This document shows positions 1-8,758 of a DNA stretch of 22,453 nucleotides, in pieces (within the stretch, counting starts at the first letter, position 1; each line of letters starts with the position of its first letter). Source of the stretch: Acrasis kona (lineage: Eukaryota > Heterolobosea > Eutetramitea > Acrasida > Acrasidae); the NCBI GenBank assembly GCA_026419775.2, contig JAOPGA020000291.1, forward strand, positions 1-22,453, in the 5' to 3' direction. The notes below the pieces were generated by a model. The model was not told where the DNA came from and did no database searches. It saw only the letters and a program-made list of their open reading frames with translations. The position numbers and the translations under genes are program-made.

Positions 1-930
1 GTAGAGATTTTTCGGAGTACAGAGAGAGGCTTGAGAACTCTAAAGTGCTTGTTGAATCGCTTGAAAGTGTCCATACTAACATATCCTAGCATACTAGCAT
101 AAATGGACCTCTTCCAATCTTCCGGCAACTCTGACATTTCTTCGCTTCCTTCAATTCCACGCTGCGTCAAATAATATGGCGCTCCCCAAAATTTAAAAAT
201 GCCTCGAATAACAAAGCCAGGTTTCAGATTATCCTGGATAACCTTATTGATTCTGACCATCGCATCATGTAATTTAGTTTTATTATAGCGACAGTCAAGA
301 AGCAAATGTTGCTGGTCTTCATGTGATGAATGACACCGAGGACATTTGGTGTCATAATTTGGATTGTTGCTCCAGTAACGCATCTTTGACAGAGTGCAAA
401 GCTGGTTGGAGCGGAGGCGAAGTAGGAATTTTTGTTCGCTTTTGTTTAATTTGTCTATATCTACAGACGCTTTAATATGGTATTCATCATGTAGAAGGTC
501 ATATTTGTAGTCAACTGAGTAAGCACGTTTAGAAGACAAATAAGATTTGACAAAAAGACGAACAGATTTGTGTGGAACATCACCGTTACAAACAAGATCA
601 AAAGCAAGGTGAGTGGGTGGACAGATATCACTGATGAGGTGATTCTTCAAACCAAGCTTTGCGAGTTTGTCAGCTTCTTCATTACCAGGAATATTGGAAT
701 GAGCTTCAACATAGTTGAGGGTACATGATTTAACTCTCTTCTTTTCCTGGACAATAGCATGAAGTAGTTGGTTGTCACATATTCGTAACTGTTGTTCCAC
801 ATTTACCAGCTTTTCATATGACTGTACAGCTTGAATGCCAGATAAGCAGTCTGTTAGTATAGTCACATGTTGGTCATCACGAGAGAGTTGCAAAGCACGG
901 AGAAAACCGAAGAGCTCAGCTCTATTTTTT
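1..930 (-). CDS. LINE ORF2 3' part: RNase H domain and C-terminal zinc knuckle
   Basis: One open frame runs without a stop from about 923 down to position 1 on the minus strand and leaves the window. It starts inside an RNase H domain: an AELFGFLRAL segment, then ILTDCLSGIQA (catalytic-Asp strand), then EAHSNIPGNEEADKLAK (the His and Asp of the last RNase H motif). About 110 residues later comes a zinc-knuckle pattern, CPRC-x5-HEDQQH-LLLDC, typical of the C-terminus of I/Jockey/Tad-type non-LTR retrotransposons. The last visible residues (IYASMLGYVSMD, KPLSVLRKIST) closely match the LINE fragment at the right edge of the window. The endonuclease and reverse transcriptase are missing: the frame stops abruptly at about 925-930, where the Tnp2-like reading begins, as expected for a 5'-truncated LINE insertion. 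The 3' UTR is outside the window. Confidence 0.8.
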
Positions 931-1765
931 TACTATACAATAACTCTACTCCACTCATAAATACTTGAAACAAACATTCAACATATTCAATTTCCTCTAA
1001 TGTAATATGTTGTTTTAGAATGATTTGATAGGCTTCAACCAAGTGCATCCAATGGTCATAATAGTTAACTGGAAGAATGTCTTTCATAACATGTCGAAAA
1101 TAATATAATGTAAATGTCCTATACTCATCTGCTTTCCAATTGCTGCGTTTACTGAAATCAGGCTTTCTGGTTATTGCATGTGGTACTCTGATTTGATTTA
1201 TCCTTGTAATAACTTGTTCAATTTGATCATTGGACAAATGCCAGTCTCCTTTCTGCTTCTTATCCTGCTTCGGAGCCCACTTCAGTAGAAAATATTTTAT
1301 AATTCCCTGATCAAATGTATACATTACTTCAATAGGAACCATTGATGTAACATCAAAACAATCTAGGTCAAGTAGTGGAGTCATCATTTTAACACCTCTA
1401 AAAGGTTTTGACTCATTTCCATAACAAGAATCCAACAAGTATGTCTTCTTTGTTCTTTTATTGTATGTTTTCTTAGTTGGGAATACTACAAATGAGTGAT
1501 TAAAGCATGTTTCACCCGGATGATAACACATAGGACATCGGTAATATCCACTGTTCATACCTAATACTAGATCTCTCTCTTTAATATCTAACACTATAGA
1601 AGTAATTATTCCTCTTATTATAATTGGCTCATCACTCATGAAATTGATCTTGATACCATTTATCATAAGATCTTGTCTCAATTTGTCAACTGTCAACTTT
1701 AAAAATTTGTGATATGGAATATTTACTTTCGTTGACATCAGTGCAAGAACTATTATATTTGATGG
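931..1765 (-). pseudogene. Tnp2-like CACTA transposase, middle and C-terminal part
   Basis: The frame opens just after a TGA at 1766-1768 and runs to the LINE junction. Features typical of the Tnp2 family are visible. There is a hydrophobic stretch NIIVLALM followed by FLKLTVDKL. A zinc-binding motif YYRCPMCYHPGETCFNH lies near 1520-1560. Then come KPFRGVKMMTPLLDLDCFDVTSMVP and the block RKPDFSKRSNWKADEYRTFTLYY, matching the KxRxLSERxxWKASExRxxLLYY pattern of animal and fungal Tnp2 proteins. Where the family usually has D-x-M-H this copy reads E-V-M-Y, so a catalytic-region residue may be lost. The product would have cut and joined CACTA element ends. The 3' end is lost to the LINE at about 930 (last residues LLYSKK). 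Confidence 0.7.
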
Positions 1766-2822
1766 TCAAAAACGAAGCTTTAAGGGAATTGTTGTGTTTA
1801 CCATGTAAATTGCAGTAACCAGTACTTTTGTCTTTGTGAAGTTGGACACCATCTGCAAATAATTGGTAAGACATAATATGTCTCCACTTTAGTGGACCAT
1901 TTACTTTGAGACCCTGTACCACAGCACCATCATTGTATTCTAGTAAAGGACCACCTTTTTTCTCAAACTCAATATCATGTTGTAATCCAGAGAGAAGAGC
2001 CTCAATATGCATTGGATCTTTTAACTGTAGGGAAATAGCTTGACCTACATCAAACACTGTCAAGTTTATGCATTTTGCTTCCTCAATAGTCTGTTTAACT
2101 CCATTTTTAACTTGTCTATGCACTACTTCCTTCAGAGTTTGTCTTTCACATTGAGGAAGGTCCAATAAGTCCCAGACTACATTATGGAACTCGTTTTCTG
2201 TCTCAGGCCATGCTTGGTATAGTTCATTAGACATAAATGGTTGGAAAGCTGGTAGAAGACATGAGGCATACCTCAAAGGGATCCCTTTTACTGTAATTAT
2301 AACAGCTATATAAAATAACACCATCAATAATGTAAATTTTATTTTTTGAACAAGATCTCTATGACTATAGTTAGTACCCATTTCTGGTATCTTATTGACT
2401 ACTATTTTAAACTTTGGCTTTTTGATGTTTCATATGTGATAAGGTTGGAGTGATGGAGGATTCATAATGTAGTTCAAGAATGTATTTTCAAATTTTTTAT
2501 GTTGTAGATCTGAACACTTATTGAACCACTTGTCAATTTTTGTAGAATTGTTATTTTGGGATTTGTGATTACTATTGACGTTATTAGAATTATTGCCAAT
2601 ATCATCAACAGGCTGGGCTCCGATTTCAATGTTTTCATTAGTTGAATCCTCAGAGATAATAGGATCTTCACTTTGTTCAATAGTGTTTTGATTAGGTTTG
2701 GGATCGGCATTTTCTGTACTTTGTTTGGCTTCCTTATTTAAATTGTTCTTTCTTTGTTTTTTTGTTGGGCGATATGTGGACCTTAAGTATTTTGAAACAG
2801 CCTCTTCGGTTGCATATTTGAT
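1766..2822 (-). pseudogene. Tnp2-like CACTA transposase, N-terminal part
   Basis: Starting at the Gypsy-1 junction, an open frame gives an acidic, Asn/Ser/Gln-rich linker to a TGA at 2430-2432. The same frame then continues to a stop at 1686. The segment includes LLPAFQPFMSNELYQAWPET and MSYQLFADGVQLHKDKST. The DGVQ part matches the first catalytic Asp region (DG...K) of Tnp2 transposases. After this the similarity moves to the frame of the 931-1765 block, implying a frameshift near 1766-1830 together with a TGA at 1766-1768. The gene therefore has at least two inactivating lesions besides the insertions. No N-terminal zinc finger was recognised. Confidence 0.6.
2818..2822. repeat. Target-site duplication TTGAT, left copy (Gypsy-1)
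   Basis: TTGAT precedes the left LTR and is repeated at 8814-8818 directly after the right LTR. A perfect 5-bp duplication is the normal signature of Ty3/gypsy integration. Confidence 0.95.
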
Positions 2823-2994
2823 TGTAATAAAAAACAGGTTGGACTAGATAATGAAGTCTATATGTTACTCTAACAATTCAGATTATTTATTACTGATTAA
2901 CAAGAACCCTTTTATACCTTACCGGGCATTCACGCTCCGTGTTCGCCGTTCATCTTCCGGCTGAACGGCTAGAGATTGTAATATGATTACAACA
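2823..2994 (-). repeat. Gypsy-1 3' LTR (left)
   Basis: 172 bp, read on the minus strand from TGTTGTAATC to TTATTACA, with TGT...ACA ends. It is identical to 8642-8813 except one A/G. It contains an 8-bp stem hairpin (GCCGTTCA/TGAACGGC with a 9-nt loop, 2945-2969). Confidence 0.95.
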
Positions 2995-3645
2995 CTCCAC
3001 ACACAAAGAATGCGACAAGCAAGATGTATTAATCCTTATTCAATAGTTAATCCTAGCGTGAGCTTAATTCAGATACCCATGATCTGATTATCGCTATACC
3101 CTGTGCAAACAACACTACTGACTAAGTCACGCTTGTGAAGATGCTAAATAGAACTAAGCTAACCATAGGTATACCAGTTGAATCTTCTGATCGGTGAAAA
3201 CTGCCACAGTCTATAACCCAGTGGGACAAATTAACTGTGCAGAAACCCATTCAAACTGGCGTTTTATTCACAATATCCGCTTTATCAGACATTGGCCGTT
3301 CACAACCGCAGTTGCAACCGGATGACTCCTAATCGCCTTAGTGTCACATGAATTTACAAAGTCCTCAAGACAATGAAGGCCACTAGATCAGTGTAGTGCC
3401 TGGAGTAAGACTTTACGTCGCAACAAAGTCAGAAGTTTGAATTGTTTTACACCGCAGTGAAACACCTCTCTCCTAACTCTCGTCGCAACGGAGTTCATAA
3501 TACTTGTGTATTATAGATGGCTTTACGTCGCAACAAAGCCAGAGGTATGATACGCTTTACACCGCAGTGAAGCACCTCTAATCTACTCTGATCGAGTATG
3601 ACATCCTCCCATAGACAAGAAAAATAAAAACAAGAAAATTTCAGT
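2995..3645 (-). other. Gypsy-1 3' untranslated region
   Basis: 651 bp between the integrase stop (TAA, 3646-3648) and the 3' LTR have no long ORF. The half nearest pol (3409-3598) holds the hairpin cassette annotated separately. The rest (2995-3408) is unstructured to my eye apart from short dyads. The base composition next to the LTR (sense TTTGTGTGTGGAG just before TGTTG) is only a weak candidate for a polypurine tract. Confidence 0.8.
3409..3598 (-). repeat. Tandem 110-bp hairpin cassette with covarying stems
   Basis: Two tandem units (3409-3518 and 3519-about 3600) hold matching hairpins, given here on the plus strand. Hairpin 1: stem GACTTT/AAAGTC at 3409-3430 and GGCTTT/AAAGCC at 3519-3540, both enclosing ACGTCGCAAC. 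Hairpin 2: GTTTTAC/GTGAAAC at 3444-3463 and GCTTTAC/GTGAAGC at 3554-3573, both with loop ACCGCA. Hairpin 3: AACTC/GAGTT at 3475-3495, again with CGTCGCAAC in the loop; its place in unit 2 is taken by TACTC/GAGTA at 3584-3598. Hairpin 4: ATAATAC/GTATTAT with loop TTGT at 3497-3514. Paired positions change together while loops stay fixed, which suggests selected structure, probably in the sense (minus) RNA. No known element matches from memory. Confidence 0.75.
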
Positions 3646-4488
3646 TTATTTCTTTTTTTGTAATTTATGTTTCTTTCTAGGTGGTTTGATCACTGGAGTC
3701 TCATCTATCTCTTCAGATAATTCTTCAGATGATGGATAGTATGATGGCTCTCTTAAGTTGTCTATACCAACTTCGTCTTCAACATACTCTTCTGAATGAG
3801 TTGCTTCAAACATTAGTGTTTCTTCGTCTAGATTCACTGGTACATCAGTCAACTGTTGTTGATCACCTAACTGTACACGTTTCAAAAATGATGCTGATGT
3901 CTTAATATCATCTTGTGCTCTACTTTTTAATTTACATTGTCCATTATCCAATACCTCTGTAACCTGGAACGGTCCTAAGAAAGGTACTTGAGCTTTGCTA
4001 ACTCGTCTTGGATCACGGATCATAACAATGTCTCCAACTTGATATGTATCGAACTTCTTGCTTGGATGTCTTCTCTTCGCTTTATTCGTACGTATCTCTA
4101 GTACTTGTTGCAGGACAAAGTCTTTGAATACAGTCCAGAATCTTAACATAGCTTCTCGGTCCTTTACAATTTGACTCAAGTCGCTTCCTGATGGGGTTTG
4201 CATGTTAAATGGGCCTCTTCCAAACATTAGTGCAAATGGTGATGCGATGAAATCAGCGTGGATACGAGTGTTCATAGCAAACATCACTGCAGGTAGATAC
4301 TCGTCCCAATTTCTTCTCTTGTCACATGATTCAAGTATCATCTTATGCAATACTTCTCTTACTGTCTTATTCTGCGCTTCGACTAAACCATTTGTGTGAT
4401 GAGCGTATGCGATAGTAGTATTATGTTTGGATGCTGCAATTTCACATACTTCTTCGAACAATTTGTTTAAAAAGGCTTTGTCATTGTC
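3646..4488 (-). pseudogene. Gypsy-1 integrase core, GPF module and basic tail
   Basis: This is the third reading frame of the broken Gypsy-1 pol. It opens at about 4488 with the residues after the second catalytic position (AFLNKLFEEVCEIAASKHNT). HHTNGLVEAQNKTVREVL follows, carrying the third catalytic residue (Glu). Then come MNTRIHADFIASPFALMFGR, a C-terminal DNA-binding GPY/F-type module (VGDIVMIRDPRR... VPFLGPFQVTEV) and an acidic linker. The protein ends in a strongly basic tail (KPPRKKHKLQKKK) that could be a nuclear localisation signal. In this copy the frame is cut off from the upstream integrase by loss of 4 bases at about 4484-4490, exactly at the second catalytic Asp. Confidence 0.85.
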
Positions 4489-5320
4489 TTAATTGTTTCT
4501 GGAAATCCATAATTCAAAAATATGTCTATCACCTTTTGTGCTACTTCTTCACCTGTTCTTTCTAACACTGGTTTTAACCATACAAATCCTGAAAACTTGT
4601 CGACTACAGTGAGGATGTATCGATATCCTTTACTATTATCATCCATCACTATAAGGTCCATATGAACATGTTGCATAGGCATGCAATGTTTTGGTACTTG
4701 GAACGGAGCGTAACTAACTCTTCGGTTGTTCACTTTCTGACAAGTTACACACTTGGATGTGTAGTCGCGGCATTTCTGCATTAGATTCTTGATGTTAGTT
4801 GTACCTTTGTACAATAGGATGTAATTGTACATAGCATTGGCTCCCCAATGACCTATAGCATGTGCTTCTTCTAACAACTGATCGGTACTTTTTGTCTCTG
4901 TAACATTTATTGCATTGAGTCTTGACAATAAATCTGGTAATACATTTGATTCGCCTGCAATGTGATGAACTTCAAAGTTGAAGTCAGATATGGTAGATAC
5001 CCAGCCTGACAGAATACTCAATGGTTTTTTCGGATCTTTCATTGACTCCATGATGTCTGTTAGGGCTCTGCTGTCTGTGTACAAATGGAACACAGTGTCT
5101 CGTAATAGGTACTCATAATACTTGATATGTTCAATGATGGATATGAGCTCCTTCTTGGGTATCGAATAGTTCAACTCGGCTTTGTTTAAAACTCGTGAAT
5201 GGAATCCAAGGTAATGTACTTGATTATTAACACGTTGGATTACCGCTGCTCCTATTCCTACTTTACTTGCATCTGTATGCAGTTCGATTGGTACTCCTTT
5301 GACTGGGAAATGTAGGCCTT
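4467..5320 (-). pseudogene. Gypsy-1 RNase H and integrase N-terminal part
   Basis: This is the second reading frame of Gypsy-1 pol. It begins just after a run of five A (minus strand, 5319-5323), where the frame of the upstream Gag-RT ORF is lost. RNase H is visible: an ELHTDASKVG segment with the first Asp, YSIPKKELISIIEHI with the Glu, and LYTDSRALTDI with a further Asp. The integrase zinc domain follows: AHAIGHWG gives HxxxH and CRDYTSKCVTCQ gives CxxC. The first catalytic Asp of the integrase lies in HVHMDLIVMDD. The frame ends at 4467 because of the 4-base loss. Without the two indels RNase H would be fused to RT as in intact Ty3/gypsy elements; Gypsy-2 shows that uninterrupted arrangement. 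Confidence 0.85.
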
Positions 5321-8300
5321 TTTAACTAGTTCTTCAAAAATGCGTTCGTATGCTGCTTGCAATGTAGACGTCCATTCAAATGAATCATCTCTAATACTCA
5401 TAAATGGATACAACAGTTCTGTAGCGTTGGGAATGAATCGTCGAAAGAAATTAATCAATCCGCAAAATCTTTGTATCTTTTTCCTTGTAGTGGGTTTGGT
5501 CCACTCTAGCATGTTACACAACTTGTTGTAGTTGGGTCTGATACCATTCGTCTCTAACCAAAATCCTAACAATGGTACTTTGGTTACAAAGAAATTACAC
5601 TTCGCTGGTTGAATTGTCAAATTCTTTGCAGTAAGGGCTTGTAGTACTCTCTTTACATGTTCTACGTGTTCTTTAATGGACTTGCTGTGAACGATGATGT
5701 CGTCGATGTGATTACAAGTAAATTCTGTACAATCTGCTTCTTGTAGCATTGCTCTTATCATACGTTGGAATATTGAGGGTATGATTTTTAATCCTAATGG
5801 AGCTGTGATGAAGCGATAACGCCTTCCTTTACATGTGAATGCTGTAAAACTTCTATCTAACTCGTCGAGTAATATCTGATGATAGGCATTCTTTAAATCT
5901 AGTTTGCTAAAGATTACTGCTCCGGATTCACCTAATTTTTTAAATACTTCATCAATACCTGGGACATCATTTGTGTCCTCCTCAAGTAATTGATTCAGTG
6001 GTACAAAATTAAAAACGACTCTAGGCTTACCTTTATTAATCCAAAACCAACTGGTATTGAATTCACCGATGTCTTTTTCACCGGGTTTCCTATGACTCTC
6101 AAGGTCAATCATTTCTTCAACAATTTTATTTTTTAACAATTCTACCACCATAGCATGTGTAGCATCTTCATCCTTTGGATTGGGTCTATAATTACCCCAT
6201 AATCTTTTCTTACGATCCTCGGGATTCTTGAATCTTAATGATATCTTGCCAATGTTACTATGCTTGTCATAAGTTTCATAGTTAGCGTCTATGGATTCTT
6301 GGATCTCTCTCATTAAACTAGGCGCGTCTGGATGGTACTCTATACCAGTAATCTCTTGTTCTTTTTGTTGTTCACTAGTGGAGTCTAAACCTTCTANCAC
6401 ATAGTTATCTAACCAGTTTCGTATGACTTGGGAATCTATAGCTGGCTTGTTATCTTTGATTACTAATACCTTCTCTGTAGAATTCAAGGTGATCTTTGCT
6501 ATTGGTATCTGATAATCATCAATGAAATCTAAACNTAATATAATATCGTATTCTGATCCATCTAAAACTGCTAACGATCTCTTATCTATTGTCTTCTGCT
6601 TAGTGACTGGATGTTCAAATTCCAATTCTAGTTGCACTCTTCTTACATTATGTACATATGTTCCACTTCCTAATCTAACTGACTCGATTGGTTCGGACAC
6701 TACCACCTTATCTGGTTGCCTAGATTTCAACAACTGTAGGAAAGACTCTTTAATAAAAGTAGTGTTGGCACCACTATCTATCAATGTGCAGTCAGTCCTT
6801 AAGTTGAACACAGATAGGGGTATACAGCGTGTCGGAACAACTTTCAACGGTGGAACTTGATTTTTATTATTGTCTTCGACACTGGTTCGTTCCTTCGGTA
6901 TGGACACTGTAATGGTCTTGTCCGTACTAAATATATCTTGACAACCGTCCATTGACTCGATCGTACTCTGCGTTAACAACCTATTCTCCATATTGTTTAT
7001 TTCAATAGAGTTGGCTGTGAAAGTATCTACATCAATCTCCAGCTCCTCATAATCCTGGTGCTCAATGTTGTTGTACCTGGGCTTCTTGCTGGGATTGGCT
7101 TCCTTATCCTTCTTCGACTCGTCCGAGACNGCTGGTTCTGGCTTATATTTATTTTTAGCCACATTGGGTCCTTCCGGAGTCCTACACTTGTTCTGTGTAT
7201 GACCCATCTTACCACATTTCCAACATTTGGCCTTGTCGCCGGACTTGTCTCCTGTCTTGTGCTTGTGGTCATGCTTGTGATCAGGTCGACCATCTTGATA
7301 CCTCTTTCTCTTCTTCTCTGGCGTCTCTCTTGGCTCCTTCGCATGGTACGGTTTTTTGGTGCTTTCATGCTTGGGGTTGCTGTCCTTCTTGACGTACATC
7401 TTAATGTCCTCAGGACCACACACGTTCCAAATGTGCTTTGTCACATCTGCATAGCTGGCTCCTGGGTTGTTACTTCTGAACGTTCTAATTAAATCCACGA
7501 TGTTGGTTCTTAGCGTGGAATGTCTCATGCTGTTTTCGAGTACATGAAGGGCTATATCGTTGGAAATTTCTAACAGATCGATATAACCACGGAATCTGCT
7601 ATTGAATTCCTTCATTGTCTCGTTCGGGTGGGGTCGGATGGATCTAAAATTATCCATGTAGTGCTCTGTGGTTCTTAACGAATTGACGGACTTTAAAAGG
7701 AATCGCTTAATGCCTAACCAGGACTTCCCTTTGGTCTCGTTTGCATCAATGATGACTTGGATAGTCTCACTCAAATCGCCTGTGGCGCATTCTCTTAACA
7801 AATGGAGGAACAAATACTCCGGGACACCTCTGCTGTTCAAATAGATGTCGAATGTTCTTAAGTCATCAATCAAATGGGTGACTCTGACTGATGGCCTTTC
7901 CTTGTAGTTGCTCAAAACATGTTGAGGATTCTGCATGTTCTTCTTGTAGTTCTTGTCCTCATGCTGCTTATCTTTCAAAAAGGCTTTTCGGACGTGCATG
8001 TCTCTCATAATGGTTTGAGTGACGAAGGAACGATAACTGGCGTCATCGTATTGTTGGCCGTATTCTTCTAATATGGTCTCGACCTCTTGTTCTTTAAGAT
8101 CCAGTGACATATCTGGAAATAACCTGTCTCTTGCTAATATAGTGGCTGCCAGGTTGTTGTGGTCACTGATGGTGATGATGTCCCTCCAATGAACATCGTT
8201 GGGGTTGGTACCCTTGTAGGTATTCCACACTGAATGTACGGGTGGTGCGTCTTGTACCAGGAAGCTATTGAGGTTTCTCTCTAGCGTGACGGGCTTGATA

Positions 8301-8608
8301 ACAACGTTGTGGTTCAAGTTGTTCTTCTTGACAGGGCTGGCTGCCTCTGTGATGGTCTTTGTGGAGAACACGGTAGGATCAATCTCTACACCGTTTCTGT
8401 CATAGATCTTGTTGGTTGTGTCTACTTGAAAATCTTCTTCGTCGACAGGACTAAGTGGTGATGGCGTACGGAATATGTGTTTCCTATTCGTTTGGGTTGG
8501 TGCTTTGCTCTTCTTCGTATTTTTTAACACGTCTAGTATGGCACGTGACGTTCTACAGCGTACATCTCTTTGTATCTGCTTGAGCTGTTCTTGACTCAGG
8601 TGTGGCAT
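5258..8608 (-). CDS. Gypsy-1 Gag, protease and reverse transcriptase (1116 aa, truncated pol)
   Basis: The start is the ATG at 8608, 33 bp after the 5' LTR. Residues 1 to about 450 are Gag: a Ty3-type capsid region with MDNFRSIRPHPNETMKEFNSRF, then a Lys/His-rich linker. A zinc knuckle CWKCGKMGHTQNKC (CX2CX4HX4C) starts at residue 462 and binds RNA. The aspartic protease motif LIDSGANTTFI has its Asp at residue 611. The reverse transcriptase spans roughly 790-1080: FSKLDLKNAYHQI, the APLGLK block, and the active site NHIDDIIV at 967-970, where the usual Tyr of YxDD is His. PLLGFWL and GLINFFRRFIP follow. Gag and Pol share one frame, so no frameshift separates them. The last 15 or so residues are out of frame, and the ORF ends before RNase H. 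Confidence 0.93.
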   Translation of the reverse strand: MPHLSQEQLKQIQRDVRCRTSRAILDVLKNTKKSKAPTQTNRKHIFRTPSPLSPVDEEDFQVDTTNKIYDRNGVEIDPTVFSTKTITEAASPVKKNNLNHNVVIKPVTLERNLNSFLVQDAPPVHSVWNTYKGTNPNDVHWRDIITISDHNNLAATILARDRLFPDMSLDLKEQEVETILEEYGQQYDDASYRSFVTQTIMRDMHVRKAFLKDKQHEDKNYKKNMQNPQHVLSNYKERPSVRVTHLIDDLRTFDIYLNSRGVPEYLFLHLLRECATGDLSETIQVIIDANETKGKSWLGIKRFLLKSVNSLRTTEHYMDNFRSIRPHPNETMKEFNSRFRGYIDLLEISNDIALHVLENSMRHSTLRTNIVDLIRTFRSNNPGASYADVTKHIWNVCGPEDIKMYVKKDSNPKHESTKKPYHAKEPRETPEKKRKRYQDGRPDHKHDHKHKTGDKSGDKAKCWKCGKMGHTQNKCRTPEGPNVAKNKYKPEPXVSDESKKDKEANPSKKPRYNNIEHQDYEELEIDVDTFTANSIEINNMENRLLTQSTIESMDGCQDIFSTDKTITVSIPKERTSVEDNNKNQVPPLKVVPTRCIPLSVFNLRTDCTLIDSGANTTFIKESFLQLLKSRQPDKVVVSEPIESVRLGSGTYVHNVRRVQLELEFEHPVTKQKTIDKRSLAVLDGSEYDIILXLDFIDDYQIPIAKITLNSTEKVLVIKDNKPAIDSQVIRNWLDNYVXEGLDSTSEQQKEQEITGIEYHPDAPSLMREIQESIDANYETYDKHSNIGKISLRFKNPEDRKKRLWGNYRPNPKDEDATHAMVVELLKNKIVEEMIDLESHRKPGEKDIGEFNTSWFWINKGKPRVVFNFVPLNQLLEEDTNDVPGIDEVFKKLGESGAVIFSKLDLKNAYHQILLDELDRSFTAFTCKGRRYRFITAPLGLKIIPSIFQRMIRAMLQEADCTEFTCNHIDDIIVHSKSIKEHVEHVKRVLQALTAKNLTIQPAKCNFFVTKVPLLGFWLETNGIRPNYNKLCNMLEWTKPTTRKKIQRFCGLINFFRRFIPNATELLYPFMSIRDDSFEWTSTLQAAYERIFEELVKKAYISQSKEYQSNCIQMQVK

Positions 8609-8641
8609 AATAGGGCTCTGGTAAAAGCTGAGAGTAAAAAA
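8609..8641 (-). promoter_or_regulatory. Gypsy-1 5' leader and primer-binding region
   Basis: Only 33 nt separate the 5' LTR from the Gag ATG. The sense sequence starts with six T and then ACTCTCAGC. It contains no TGG, so it cannot pair with a tRNA 3' CCA end in the usual way. A 7-nt match (AGAGTAA in the LTR against TTACTCT in the leader) might allow self-priming, but it is short. Confidence 0.5.
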
Positions 8642-8704
8642 TGTAATAAAAAACGGGTTGGACTAGATAATGAAGTCTATATGTTACTCTAACAATTCAG
8701 ATTA

Positions 8705-8710
8705 TTTATT
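8705..8710 (-). terminator. AATAAA polyadenylation signal in the Gypsy-1 LTR
   Basis: AATAAA lies about 20 nt downstream of the TATA box on the sense strand, so it would fall in or next to the R region. It is also present in the 3' LTR, at 2886-2891. Confidence 0.5.
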
Positions 8711-8728
8711 ACTGATTAACAAGAACCC

Positions 8729-8758
8729 TTTTATACCTTACCGGGCATTCACGCTCCG
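8729..8758 (-). promoter_or_regulatory. Gypsy-1 LTR promoter: TATAAAA box and CGG-N11-CCG dyad
   Basis: On the sense strand TATAAAA (8735-8729) is preceded 6 bp upstream by an inverted CGG/CCG pair separated by 11 bp (8758-8742). CGG-N11-CCG is the site geometry of Gal4-type Zn2Cys6 fungal activators; that use here is inference. The TATA box fixes transcription start to about 25-35 nt downstream. Confidence 0.55.

Noticed and set aside
5315-5325. Programmed -1 frameshift at the A5-GG run between RT and RNase H of Gypsy-1
   Set aside because: The preceding codon pair does not re-pair well after slippage, the position is unlike any known retroelement shift site, and a second unrelated frame break follows in the integrase.
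7027-7492. Opposite-strand or alternative-frame ORFs over Gypsy-1 gag
   Set aside because: They overlap the Gag zinc knuckle region and are frame shadows of the Arg/Lys-rich coding sequence, with no domain of their own.
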